Shown here in pieces: positions 6,490 through 14,226 of a DNA stretch of 19,683 nt. The DNA is from an uncultured Kangiella sp. (GTDB taxonomy: Bacteria > Pseudomonadota > Gammaproteobacteria > Enterobacterales > DSM-103792): positions 1-19,683 of the forward strand of contig CAMLNB010000041.1 in the NCBI GenBank assembly GCA_946481205.1. Reading direction: 5' to 3'. A program made the translations under genes and the position numbers. The notes below the pieces were generated by a model, which saw nothing but the letters and a program-made list of their open reading frames with translations, made no database searches and was not told the origin of the DNA. The stretch's first letter is position 1. Each line of letters opens with the position of its first letter.

Positions 6490-8391
6490 TCAATCGTTGC
6501 TGTTTAACCAGCGGCGCAGACAATGCGCCAGTGCTTCGCGGGTGATCGGTTTGGCCAGGTAATCGTCCATGCCGGCGGCAAGGCAGCGCTCGCGGTCACC
6601 TTCCATCGCGTTGGCGGTCAGCGCGACCACTGGTGTACGTCGCGGCAGTTCCAGTTCCTGCCGACGCAGTCGGCGCGTGGTTTCAAACCCGTCCATATTC
6701 GGCATCTGACAATCCATCAGGATCAGATCGTAGGCTTGCTGGGTTTGCAGATGCAGCGCCTGTTCGCCATCGGATGCGGTGTCAACGCTAACACCGAGTC
6801 GCTGCAGCATGCCTTTGGTTACGGCCTGGTTGACGATATTGTCTTCTACCAACAAGACGCGGCCACTGAGCATCTGCATCGGTTTGTCGTTGAGTGTTGG
6901 GCCATTGGCGTCGTCTGGTTGCCGATAGCGGAATGGCAAGCGCACGGTGAAGACGGACCCGACCCCGGGCGCGCTCTTGACCCGTAATTCCCCGTGCATC
7001 AGTTGCACCAGTTGCTTGCAAATCGACAGGCCAAGACCGGTGCCGCCGTGACGTCGTGTCGTGGAGCCATCGGCCTGAGTGAACGCTTCAAAAATCACCG
7101 CCTGCTTGTCTTCCGGAATGCCGATGCCGGTGTCTTCAATTTGCAGCGTCAGCCACAGTTCATTGAGTGCCGTGCTCTCGAACACGGCGCGAACTCGGAC
7201 ATGGCCTTGCTCGGTGAACTTGACGGCATTGCCCACCAGATTGACCAGAATTTGCCGCATCCGGGTCGGATCGCCGAGCAGTTCGACTTGTTGTGGCTCG
7301 CCGGCGAACTCCAGTTTCAGTTCGATCTGCTTCAGGCGCGCTTCGTTGCGGAAGGCGCTGAGACCGCGCCGGATCAGCTGGCTCGGATCAAACCAGATAT
7401 GTTCCAGCGTCAGCTTGCCGTCTTCGATTTTCGAGAAATCGAGAATGTCGTTGATCACGCGCAGCAGATGCTCGGTTGATTCGCTGGCGGTGTTGACGAA
7501 TTCGCGCTGCTCGTTGTTCAGCGGCGTTTCTTGCAGTAGTTGCAGCATGCCGAGCGTGCCGTTCATCGGTGTGCGCAGTTCGTGGCTGACATTGGCCAGG
7601 AACTGGCTCTTCGAGCGGTTGGCGGCTTCAGCGGCTTCGCGCGCCCGCAGCAACCCTTGTGTGTGCTGTTGCTCGGCGTGACGGGCGGCAGCAAGGCCTT
7701 CGGCCATGGCGTTGACGTCGGCTTCCAGCATGCCGATCTCGCCACCGCTGCGCTGCGGCACCCGAATTTCAAAACTGCCGCCTTTGACTTTGCGCAATGC
7801 CTGTGACAACCGTTGAATCGGCACGCTGATCGAGCGGCTGATCACCAGCGCGATCACGAACGACAACAGCAGCGCGATGCAGCCGAGCACAAAGGCGATC
7901 TGCAGCACCTCTTGCTGACGTTGTTGAATCTGCTCATCGGACAGTCCGAGCGTCACCGTGCCGATGCGTTCGCGCGTGGCTGGCGAGCTGTTGCCGGCCA
8001 GCGCCAGCGCGTCATCGAGCGTATCAAGCGGCACTTCCTGCTGATAAATCGGTGCGCTGAAGGTGAACACTTCGCGCTGGCCGTTGCTGACGGCTTTCTG
8101 CCGGAAGATCAGCGTGGTGTTGGCGGTGTTGTCGATGCGGGCGAATAGCACATCCGGTTCGGCCAGCACCGATTCGACGAGATTGGCGAGTTGGGCGCTG
8201 TCGCCGACCACAACACCATATTCGGCGGCCGGTGCCAATTGCTTGGCCATCAGCTCGCCGCGTCGCTGCAATTGCTGCTCGATATCGTCCAAACGAGCCG
8301 AGACGAAGTACAGCGTCAACACGATGAAGGTCACCAGTGTCGGCAACACGCCGAGCACCGCGGTACGGGTGCGGATCGACCATTTATTCAT
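6490..8391 (-). CDS. Hybrid sensor histidine kinase (HAMP-HisKA-HATPase-REC)
   Basis: This is a 633-residue inner-membrane sensor kinase. Membrane helices at about 11-33 and 166-186 flank a periplasmic region of about 130 residues. A HAMP domain (about 187-240) follows, then HisKA with FLANVSHELRTPMNG (phospho-His H270), the ATPase domain with N-box LVNLVGNAVKF, DTGIGIP and HGGTGLGLSI, and a C-terminal receiver (about 511-629). The receiver has the acidic pair E516/D517, phospho-acceptor D560 in LILMD and K614. It ends after the receiver with no HPt domain, so an external phosphotransfer protein or intramolecular control is needed. I chose the ATG at 8391, which overlaps the end of the upstream binding-protein gene (ATGAATAA). 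The overlap suggests coupled production and a shared sensing task. It is BarA/TorS/LuxQ-like in architecture, but its signal is unknown. Confidence 0.93.
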   Translation of the reverse strand: MNKWSIRTRTAVLGVLPTLVTFIVLTLYFVSARLDDIEQQLQRRGELMAKQLAPAAEYGVVVGDSAQLANLVESVLAEPDVLFARIDNTANTTLIFRQKAVSNGQREVFTFSAPIYQQEVPLDTLDDALALAGNSSPATRERIGTVTLGLSDEQIQQRQQEVLQIAFVLGCIALLLSFVIALVISRSISVPIQRLSQALRKVKGGSFEIRVPQRSGGEIGMLEADVNAMAEGLAAARHAEQQHTQGLLRAREAAEAANRSKSQFLANVSHELRTPMNGTLGMLQLLQETPLNNEQREFVNTASESTEHLLRVINDILDFSKIEDGKLTLEHIWFDPSQLIRRGLSAFRNEARLKQIELKLEFAGEPQQVELLGDPTRMRQILVNLVGNAVKFTEQGHVRVRAVFESTALNELWLTLQIEDTGIGIPEDKQAVIFEAFTQADGSTTRRHGGTGLGLSICKQLVQLMHGELRVKSAPGVGSVFTVRLPFRYRQPDDANGPTLNDKPMQMLSGRVLLVEDNIVNQAVTKGMLQRLGVSVDTASDGEQALHLQTQQAYDLILMDCQMPNMDGFETTRRLRRQELELPRRTPVVALTANAMEGDRERCLAAGMDDYLAKPITREALAHCLRRWLNSND

Positions 8392-9337
8392 GATCCACCC
8401 CGGCGGCTTCATCGCTGCGGTCACGCTCAATCAGCGTTTTCAGCAAGCTGTCGTTATCGGGCAGGCGGATATTCAGTGAACGGGCGACATCGGCGTTCAA
8501 GCTCAGATCGAAATAGCGCGCGTACTGCGCGGGCGGCAACTTCAATGCTCCGTCGCTGTTGGCGGCAGTGAGGACTTCATGTACTTGCACCGCAATGTGC
8601 TGGACGCTGCTGTATGTAGTGGCGAGGCTGCCGGCTTTGACAAAGGCCGGTGAACTGCCGATCAGCACTTTTTCTTGTCGATAAGTCGCGGTCAGAATGG
8701 TTTTGATGGTGTAGCGGTTGTACAAGGCAGAGTTGGCGCTGGCGAGCAGCAAATCACTTTGGTTGACCACGCTAACCAACGCGGCCGGCAACTCTGCATC
8801 ACTGGCGACGGGCTGGGCGATCAGTTTCAGGCCTAGCGTCTCACTGGTGCGGCGCAGTGCTTGCACCCATTCGGCCTCGCTGGGTTGATACAGAAAACCG
8901 ACATTGCGCGCGCCCGGCAGCAGCAATTGGCTCAGGCGCAATTGCCGGCGTGTCGGCGGATCCTGGTAGATGGCACTCAGCGCGCGGCCGCTGCGACGCA
9001 GCGCACTGGCATGTTGTTCAAACTGCTGCCGCGACAGCAGCACATGCAGCATCGCGGTGGTCGGTGGTTGCTTGGCCAGCAGCGCGGTGCTGTCCGCACC
9101 GGCGACGATCAACAAGCGGGCTTGATTCAGGCTGTCGGGCACTTGCCCGTTTGGCCAGGTGCGGCTGTCGTGGTGCTCCAGACTGTGCCCGTGGCTGCGG
9201 ATCAGTGGCGTCAATGCATCGGCAAATTGTTGGAAGACATCTTGGCCGCCGTTGTAGACAAGCGCGATCCGGGCCGCTGCCTCGGTTGGCAGCAGCAGGC
9301 AGCAGAAGGCGAGCAAGAGCAGGCGCAGCGTCAACAT
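8384..9337 (-). CDS. Secreted substrate-binding-like protein, partner of the hybrid kinase
   Basis: This 317-residue protein has a clear signal peptide (MLTLRLLLLAFCCLLLPTEAAA, with likely cleavage after residue 22), so it should be periplasmic. The body resembles the ABC-type substrate-binding protein family PF04392: an N-terminal lobe RIALVYNGGQDVFQQF, a middle LSQLLLPGARNVGFLYQPSEAEW, and a later SDLLLASANSALYNRYTIKTIL and LIGSSPAFVKAGSLATTY. I see no permease or ATPase gene nearby. Instead the stop overlaps the start of the hybrid kinase by 8 bases. A sensing role, binding a ligand and contacting the kinase's periplasmic domain, is therefore more likely than transport. The ligand cannot be deduced. 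The ATG at 9337 has no strong ribosome site but begins the signal peptide correctly. Confidence 0.82.
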   Translation of the reverse strand: MLTLRLLLLAFCCLLLPTEAAARIALVYNGGQDVFQQFADALTPLIRSHGHSLEHHDSRTWPNGQVPDSLNQARLLIVAGADSTALLAKQPPTTAMLHVLLSRQQFEQHASALRRSGRALSAIYQDPPTRRQLRLSQLLLPGARNVGFLYQPSEAEWVQALRRTSETLGLKLIAQPVASDAELPAALVSVVNQSDLLLASANSALYNRYTIKTILTATYRQEKVLIGSSPAFVKAGSLATTYSSVQHIAVQVHEVLTAANSDGALKLPPAQYARYFDLSLNADVARSLNIRLPDNDSLLKTLIERDRSDEAAGVDHE

Positions 9338-9477
9338 GCTGGCGACGGTAACACACGAGCGACAACGTGCACGAACATTCCTTTGTTAGGGGCAACAAGC
9401 CCCACGCACCGTCCGAAAGTAGAAGCCATCTCGAAAATACCTGCGCTCGACATCTTGGGCGCCGGCAGTGCTCAGGC

Positions 9478-9610
9478 AAATTCGCCAGGAGCGAATTTTC
9501 GCGCAAGCCCCGCAGCGGGCCGCCACAGGACGTGGCGAACAATCCTTATGTATTGCCTACGACCGCCATGGATGGCGGAAGTGTTGCGGCCTGTCAGGAA
9601 CGGGCGCAAC
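9478..9610 (+). ncRNA. Candidate CsrA/RsmA-sequestering small RNA (GGA-hairpin block)
   Basis: Four successive + strand hairpins each put a GGA in the loop. H1 is 9478-9498: AAATTCGC / CAGGA / GCGAATTT. H2 is 9521-9537: CGCCAC / AGGAC / GTGGCG. H3 is 9563-9578: CCGCCA / TGGA / TGGCGG. H4 is 9583-9610: stem GTTGCG/CGCAAC, a G-G mismatch, CC/GG, and loop TGTCAGGAAC. CACAGGACG and CATGGATG match the known CsrA target pattern (CANGGANG-like). On the other strand the loops read TCC and would not match. A non-GGA hairpin GCCC/GGGC lies at 9507-9520. The block is in a gap without a protein gene, divergent from the kinase operon and convergent with ung. I found no certain promoter. The only T-runs downstream are at 9664-9668 and 9709-9713, both after weak stems, so the ends are unknown. 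This is inference from structure only. Confidence 0.38.
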
Positions 9611-9727
9611 GACATACCGGTTCTTGCGCGCTGGCGGCACTCAAGCTGTCATCGCTCGGCCAATTTTTGAGGCGGCTGTTAGCGTCTGCATGGTAGCAGG
9701 CTTGTGCCGTTTTTGCGGCCCGTCGCG

Positions 9728-9744
9728 CGCAGGTTTCGCCTGCG
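9728..9744 (-). terminator. Hairpin just downstream of ung
   Basis: CGCAGG (9728-9733) and CCTGCG (9739-9744) form a 6-bp stem with a 5-base loop. It lies 10 bases beyond the ung stop. No T-run follows on the minus strand, so termination strength is doubtful. Confidence 0.3.
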
Positions 9745-9753
9745 GGCCCGATG

Positions 9754-10443
9754 CTAGTTGGCGCTGTTCGGCAAGGCCCAGTCGATGGGCGTTTGCCGGT
9801 GTGCCTGCAGCGCGGCATTGCAGCGGGAAAAGTGCCGGCAGCCGAGGAAGCCGCGATGAGCCGACAGCGGCGACGGGTGCGGTGCGGTCAGCACGGTGTG
9901 GCGCTTCGCATCGATCATGCCGAGCTTGCTTTGCGCCGGTTTGCCCCAGAGCAGAAAAACGACGTGCGGGCAGCGGGCGTTGACTTCGCGAATGATGCGA
10001 TCGGTGAACGGTTCCCAGCCTTGGCCCTGGTGCGATTGCGGCTGCCCGGCGGCGACGCTGAGCACGGTGTTGAGCAGCAGCACGCCTTGATTGGCCCAAT
10101 GCGACAGATCGCCGTGACGCGGCATCGGTACGCCGAGATCGCTGTGCAATTCCTTGAAAATATTCTGCAGCGACGGCGGCAAGGGAATGCCGGGATTGAC
10201 CGAAAAACAAAGCCCATTGGCCTGACCGGGACCGTGATACGGATCCTGGCCGAGCACGACCACTTTGACCTGCTCAAGCGGTGTGGCTTTCAGCGCGGCG
10301 AACAGCCGTTCGCGCGGGGGATAAATGTTGATGCCTTGCTTTCGCTGCTGATCGAGAAACTGCATCACGGCGCGAAAATGCGCGCTGTCTTTTTCGCCGT
10401 CGAGCGCGACGGCCCAACTGTCGGTCATGGCGCTGTCGGTCAT
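9754..10443 (-). CDS. ung: Uracil-DNA glycosylase (family 1)
   Basis: Ung removes uracil from DNA to start base-excision repair. The protein has 229 residues from the chosen start, the same length as the E. coli enzyme. The water-activating motif VVLGQDPYHGPGQANG (catalytic D67), the uracil-pocket stretch LLLNTVLSV and the DNA-intercalating loop HPSPLSAHRGF (from H189) are all intact. Possible ATG starts lie at 10503, 10443 and 10428. None has a clear ribosome site, and 10443 was picked by family length. It follows the DUF6763-like gene on the same strand after 83 bases, so the two may be cotranscribed. Confidence 0.95.
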   Translation of the reverse strand: MTDSAMTDSWAVALDGEKDSAHFRAVMQFLDQQRKQGINIYPPRERLFAALKATPLEQVKVVVLGQDPYHGPGQANGLCFSVNPGIPLPPSLQNIFKELHSDLGVPMPRHGDLSHWANQGVLLLNTVLSVAAGQPQSHQGQGWEPFTDRIIREVNARCPHVVFLLWGKPAQSKLGMIDAKRHTVLTAPHPSPLSAHRGFLGCRHFSRCNAALQAHRQTPIDWALPNSAN

Positions 10444-10526
10444 GATGGGGAAAGGGCGGAACGAAGAAGCGCGCACGTTAGCACGGCTGTTGCTGGCCGT
10501 CATGTCAGCGCGCTGCGGCGCTGAGT

Positions 10527-10814
10527 TCAGTAGTCGTCCAGATCGATGCTGTCGTGGTTGTCGTGCCAGTCATCGGCGGGCAGACCGCCTGTGGCTTCAT
10601 CGTCACCGCTTTCTGCAGGCGGTGGGGCGAAACTGAGCAGCAGATCGCGCCAGCTGTCGCGATTCAGGCTCAGCACATCACCGTCGGCGTATTGGATATT
10701 GATGCGGCCGGCACTCTCGTCGAGACCGACCACTTCAAACACCCGTTGCTCACCGTGATCGCGATACCACTCACCGATCAAAGGTTCCAGCAAGGGTTCC
10801 TGTTTGCGGACCAT
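10527..10814 (-). CDS. Small acidic conserved protein, DUF6763-like
   Basis: This 95-residue protein of unknown function begins MVRKQEPLLEPLIGEWYRD. It continues with FEVVGLDESAGRINIQYADG and LSLNRDSWRDLL, a pattern I recognise from short gammaproteobacterial proteins grouped as DUF6763. The C-terminal third is rich in Asp, Glu and His (ADDWHDNHDSIDLDDY) and likely disordered. An AAGGAG ribosome site (10822-10827) fixes the start at 10814; the frame extends further upstream without support. It lies between slt and ung, all leftward. No signal peptide or membrane helix is visible. The family name is from memory of the motif and less certain than the gene itself. Confidence 0.75.
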   Translation of the reverse strand: MVRKQEPLLEPLIGEWYRDHGEQRVFEVVGLDESAGRINIQYADGDVLSLNRDSWRDLLLSFAPPPAESGDDEATGGLPADDWHDNHDSIDLDDY

Positions 10815-10996
10815 GTTCGCACTCCTTGCCGCCACAGGAGCGGGCGGCAGCGGTGGCGTGATCCGATGCCATCTGACGATGACACCGTCTGTGTGCAGCA
10901 TAGCCCGACTCGGGGCGCTCGCGGGTGAAATCCGGCTGTGCTTTCGTGGTACTGGCGAATGCGCGTGGCGCAGGCCGCCGCCCGCTCAGGGTGCCA

Positions 10997-13108
10997 TCAG
11001 GGCGTCGGCGGCCCCGCTTGTGGCACGGCCGGCAGCGGGGCTTTGGCACTGTTGGCCAGGGTTTCGAACACCGCAGCATCCTGACCGAGCCGTTCGGCAT
11101 AAATCAGGCTGTAAGCCATGACGTTTTTGACGTAGTCGCGGGTTTCTTGGAACGGGATGGTTTCAATCCAGATGTCCAGCGGCAGTTCGCCGAATTGCTC
11201 GCGCCAGCGATCGACCCGGCTTTGGCCGGCGTTGTAGGCGGCGGTGGCGTAAACCAGATTGCCGTCGTTGCGCTGCTTCAGATCGGCCAGATGGGCGACG
11301 CCGAGCCGGATATTGTTCTGCGGCCGCAGCAGATCATGGCTGCCTTGGTAGCGAATGCTGTGTTTGCGCGCCGTCAGCTTGGCGGTGGCAGGCATCAGCT
11401 GCATCAAACCGAGCGCGCCGGCGTGCGATTTGGCATCGGCGATGAAGATGCTTTCCTGCCGGGTGATCGCCATGGCCCAGGTCGGATGGATACGTCGATG
11501 CTGGGCTTCGCTCGCCAGCGTGTCGGCATGGGTCAGCGGAAAACGCAATTCCCAGGCGCCACTGACCGGCGCTTTGCCGAGCGCGGCGATGGCTCGATCC
11601 GGCCAGTTCCAGTCATTGGCCACCACGGCCGCGGCGTGCAATTCCGCTGAGCTCAAGGTCTGGCTCAAGACAAACCATTCGCGCCGGGCATCGACTTGGC
11701 GGTCCAGCGCCAGCCACTCATACGCACGCTGCATCGCCGGCAGTTGGCGGATGCGCTCAATCAACGCCGGTGCCACTGTCAGCGGCGGCGGACTCAATCG
11801 GTCGCGCTGGCCGAGCTGACTGCGGGCGAGAAAGCCGTAGTAATCGAGGTTGCTGGCCAGGCCTCGCCAGATCTGCGTGGCGCTGTCGACACGCTGCTGC
11901 GCCGCCAAGCTGCGGCCGCTGAAATAGCGCCAGCGATTGCTTTGGTAATCCGAGGCGGGCAGTTGGTTGATCCAGTAATCGGTGGCGGACCAGTCCAGCT
12001 GGCGCATGGCATCGACCACGCGGGCCGCCGCGACTCGCTCGTCGGTCAGCCGGGCCGGCACGGCAGCCAGAAAACGGCTGGCGGCCTGATGGCCGGCACC
12101 ATACAAGGCCAGCGCATAGGCCTTGCCGGCCTGTTCGCGCCAGTACGGGTCGAACGCCGGGTCGGTTGCGACCTGATCCCACAGGACCAGCGCCTCGTCC
12201 CGGTCGCGCCAGGCCAGTCGCTCCAGCGCATAGGCCTTGAGCCGCCATACTTGTGGCGAATTCTGGCCAAACAGCGAGGTTTTGCTGACATCTTCTGGCT
12301 TCTTGTGCAAACGCTGCCAGAGCTCGACCAGGTTACGTTCCGAACTTGGCAGCAATGCTTTCAAGGCCTGCACGGTGCTGGATTCGCCGGCTTTGATCGC
12401 CAGTTCCAGTCGTTGCCAAACTCGCTCCGGCGTCCGTTCGCCGGCCTTGACCCAGAGTTGCTCCACCGACTGACAGGCCGCCGGCAAGGGCTTGGCACTG
12501 AGCCAAATCTCGGTAAAGCCGGGCAGGATGGTCGGGTTGCTGCCGTGCGCGAGGGCAAAGCGCAGGTAGTGACAGCGCAGTTCCACGTCTTTGCTGGGGC
12601 GGTAGTACAGCAAAAAACCGGTGCCGTCGTTCTTGCCGGCCAACCGCCTCAGCCAGTTGTCGCGCAGCTTTTCTGCGAACGGCGCACCTTCGTGACGCAG
12701 CAGAAAATCGCCCAGTTCGCGCTCCGGCAAGCGTGGGAAGCTCGCCTCCAGCACCGCCGCTTCGAGGTAGGGCAACAAGGGGTAATCGGCCAAGGCGGCG
12801 CGATGTTCGCGTAGCAGCTGCGGCTGTTCGGCGACCCGACGCTCCAGTTGCCGAAACAGCGTGCGGGCGCTGTCACGGTCGTTGCCCGTCAGCGCCGCGG
12901 TGGGGGAAGGGCTGCCAGACTCGGCAGGTTTGCCAAGCGATAACAGGGCCACCGATTCGGTGCCCGTTGCGAACGACGCCAAGGGCATGACCAATGCCAG
13001 CAGGCACAGGACACGGCGTGAGGGTTGGCGAAGCGGTGTCAGCGTGTAACTCACTGTAGTGTCAACCCGCATCGGTGAGAGCCGACGCAAAACAGAAAAA
13101 CGAATCAT
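10997..13108 (-). CDS. slt: Soluble lytic murein transglycosylase
   Basis: Slt cleaves peptidoglycan glycan strands in the periplasm, forming 1,6-anhydro-muramyl ends. The product is about 703 residues with a signal peptide hydrophobic core VLCLLALVMPLASFA. A long helical-repeat region that forms the Slt70 ring follows, then a C-terminal catalytic domain. That domain starts near WAMAITRQES, with catalytic Glu at about 552, and continues ALGLMQLMPATA, LRPQNNIRLGVAHLADL and YATAAYNAGQSRVDRW, all diagnostic of family 1 lytic transglycosylases. The start is uncertain: TTG 13117, ATG 13108 and ATG 13072 share the frame and none has a good ribosome site. With 13072 the signal peptide n-region is shorter and equally plausible. 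The gene diverges from phhA. Confidence 0.93.
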   Translation of the reverse strand: MIRFSVLRRLSPMRVDTTVSYTLTPLRQPSRRVLCLLALVMPLASFATGTESVALLSLGKPAESGSPSPTAALTGNDRDSARTLFRQLERRVAEQPQLLREHRAALADYPLLPYLEAAVLEASFPRLPERELGDFLLRHEGAPFAEKLRDNWLRRLAGKNDGTGFLLYYRPSKDVELRCHYLRFALAHGSNPTILPGFTEIWLSAKPLPAACQSVEQLWVKAGERTPERVWQRLELAIKAGESSTVQALKALLPSSERNLVELWQRLHKKPEDVSKTSLFGQNSPQVWRLKAYALERLAWRDRDEALVLWDQVATDPAFDPYWREQAGKAYALALYGAGHQAASRFLAAVPARLTDERVAAARVVDAMRQLDWSATDYWINQLPASDYQSNRWRYFSGRSLAAQQRVDSATQIWRGLASNLDYYGFLARSQLGQRDRLSPPPLTVAPALIERIRQLPAMQRAYEWLALDRQVDARREWFVLSQTLSSAELHAAAVVANDWNWPDRAIAALGKAPVSGAWELRFPLTHADTLASEAQHRRIHPTWAMAITRQESIFIADAKSHAGALGLMQLMPATAKLTARKHSIRYQGSHDLLRPQNNIRLGVAHLADLKQRNDGNLVYATAAYNAGQSRVDRWREQFGELPLDIWIETIPFQETRDYVKNVMAYSLIYAERLGQDAAVFETLANSAKAPLPAVPQAGPPTP

Positions 13109-13168
13109 CTTGGTCAATATTGTCGATGATTCCCGGCATTTTCGCCACTCATCGTACCGTCACAGCGC

Positions 13169-13198
13169 TTTACGCTGACCGCACGGCAAGCGGATAAT
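13169..13198 (+). promoter_or_regulatory. Candidate sigma-70 promoter of phhA
   Basis: TTTACG (13169-13174) and GATAAT (13193-13198) are 18 bases apart and lie about 50 bases before the phhA start. The -10 element is good and the -35 element moderate. I did not find a TyrR/PhhR-type TGTAAA-N6-TTTACA box in the gap. Confidence 0.4.
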
Positions 13199-13247
13199 GT
13201 CTTCATCATAGTCGGCAAGCCGCATGCATGCTGCGGCGGAGTCAAAC

Positions 13248-14048
13248 ATGGCCAAAGGCACCAAATATCTCGCCAAAGAGATGAACGTTCACGGCAGCAT
13301 CGAGTGGACCGACGAAGAAAATGCAATCTGGAATGAACTGATCACCCGGCAACGCAAAGCCATTGTTGGCAAAGCCTGTGACGAATACATGCACGGTATC
13401 GAGCTGCTGAATCTGCCGACTGATCGCGTACCGCAGCTGGAAGAAGTGTCAAAAATTCTGCGCCGTGAAACCGGTTGGGAAGTCGCCTGGGTGCCGGCGC
13501 TGATCAACTTCACGACGTTCTTCTCGCTGCTGCAGGACAAGAAATTTCCCTGCGCTACCTTCATTCGCACCCGCGAAGAACTTGATTACCTGCAAGAGCC
13601 GGACATTTTCCACGAGATTTTCGGTCACTGCGCGATGCTGACCAATCCCTACTTTGCTGAGTTCACCCATACCTACGGCAAACTTGGCTATGCCGCCTCG
13701 AAAGAAGATCGGGTCTTCCTGGCGCGACTCTATTGGTTCACGGTCGAGTTCGGGCTGATGCGCAGCGCGGCCGGCCGGCGCATTTACGGCGGCGGTATCA
13801 TTTCGTCCATTGGCGAAACCAAATATGTTTACTCTGACGTGCCGGAGATACGGCCATTCGATGTTGTCGATGTGCTGCGCACGCCATACCGCATCGACAT
13901 CATGCAGCCGGTTTATTTCGAGCTGGATGGTTTGCGTCAGCTGTTTGATGTCGCGCACAGCGACATCATGGCGCAAGTCGAGGAAGCGAAGCGGCTCGGT
14001 TTGCATGCGCCGAAGTTTCCGCCCAAGCCGGAAACGCTGGCGAGTTGA
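13248..14048 (+). CDS. phhA: Phenylalanine-4-hydroxylase (monomeric, iron and pterin dependent)
   Basis: PhhA converts phenylalanine to tyrosine with oxygen and tetrahydropterin. It has 266 residues, the size of the bacterial catalytic-core enzymes, without the regulatory domain found in animals. The iron facial triad is visible: H122 and H127 in DIFHEIFGHCAML, and E167 in LYWFTVEFGL. Other family stretches are EVAWVPALINFTTFFSLL and FIRTREELDYLQEPD. The start ATG at 13248 follows GCGGAG with about 7 bases of spacing; an earlier in-frame ATG at 13224 lies upstream of that site. It heads the tyrosine-degradation run. The pterin-recycling gene phhB is not adjacent, so it must lie elsewhere. Confidence 0.96.
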   Translation: MAKGTKYLAKEMNVHGSIEWTDEENAIWNELITRQRKAIVGKACDEYMHGIELLNLPTDRVPQLEEVSKILRRETGWEVAWVPALINFTTFFSLLQDKKFPCATFIRTREELDYLQEPDIFHEIFGHCAMLTNPYFAEFTHTYGKLGYAASKEDRVFLARLYWFTVEFGLMRSAAGRRIYGGGIISSIGETKYVYSDVPEIRPFDVVDVLRTPYRIDIMQPVYFELDGLRQLFDVAHSDIMAQVEEAKRLGLHAPKFPPKPETLAS

Positions 14049-14061
14049 AATGCCGTTGTCG

Positions 14062-14086
14062 GCGAACGGTTGCTGACGCCGTTCGC
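14062..14086 (+). terminator. Hairpin after phhA
   Basis: GCGAACGG (14062-14069) and CCGTTCGC (14079-14086) form a perfect 8-bp stem with a 9-base loop, 14 bases after the phhA stop. Only TGTTTG follows, so it is a weak or partial terminator. It may lower read-through into hpd. Confidence 0.45.
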
Positions 14087-14097
14087 TGTTTGCGGCT

Positions 14098-14186
14098 TCG
14101 GTCAGCACTGCCGTCGTCAGCTGTTGTACTGACCGAAAGTTGTCATCATCAGATGTTGTCATACGCGGCAGTAGTAATGCTGCCGC
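14098..14186. promoter_or_regulatory. Repeat-rich control region upstream of hpd
   Basis: The phhA-hpd gap contains three ordered elements. An 8-bp inverted repeat TCGGTCAG (14098-14105) / CTGACCGA (14129-14136) comes first. A direct repeat of GTTGTCAT (14139-14146 and 14155-14162) has a 16-base period. A 7-bp hairpin GCGGCAG/CTGCCGC with an 8-base loop spans 14165-14186. The direct repeat and inverted repeat could be regulator sites for the hpd-hmgA-fah-maiA unit. No known box was recognised. Confidence 0.4.
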
Positions 14187-14226
14187 TGTAAAAAGGACGC
14201 CAATCCAGCCTGCCGAGGAGACTGCC

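Larger units (their letters stand above)
9338..9753. other. Intergenic region without a convincing protein gene
   Basis: These 416 bases separate the substrate-binding gene from ung. Open frames here lack ribosome sites and recognisable families and run into neighbouring genes. Visible structure includes a GGGGC/GCCCC hairpin (9389-9403), the GGA-hairpin block (9478-9610) and a CGCAGG/CCTGCG hairpin (9728-9744) just past the ung stop. The first 130 or so bases must hold the promoter of the binding-protein/kinase operon, which I could not assign. Confidence 0.6.

Noticed and set aside
9338..9480. Possible riboswitch (cyclic di-GMP, glycine, cobalamin) in the leader of the binding-protein operon
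   Set aside because: The conserved core sequences of these classes were looked for on both strands and not found; only a simple GGGGC/GCCCC hairpin is present.
9563..9578. CCGCCATGGATGGCGG considered as a REP-type DNA palindrome only
   Set aside because: It could be a dispersed palindrome, but its neighbours are hairpins of different sequence with the same GGA loop feature, so the RNA reading was kept as the main idea. A genome-wide copy count would decide.
9367..9983. Plus-strand open frames across the 9338-9753 gap
   Set aside because: No ribosome sites or family motifs; they run into the antisense of ung, and Arg/Ala/Cys-rich composition suggests non-coding GC-rich DNA.
11696..12814. Long plus-strand open frame (372 codons) opposite slt
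   Set aside because: It is antisense to the well-supported slt gene, with composition typical of a shadow frame and no domain.
13118..13247. TyrR/PhhR box upstream of phhA
   Set aside because: No TGTAAA-N6-TTTACA-like pair was found; only a sigma-70-like promoter is supportable.
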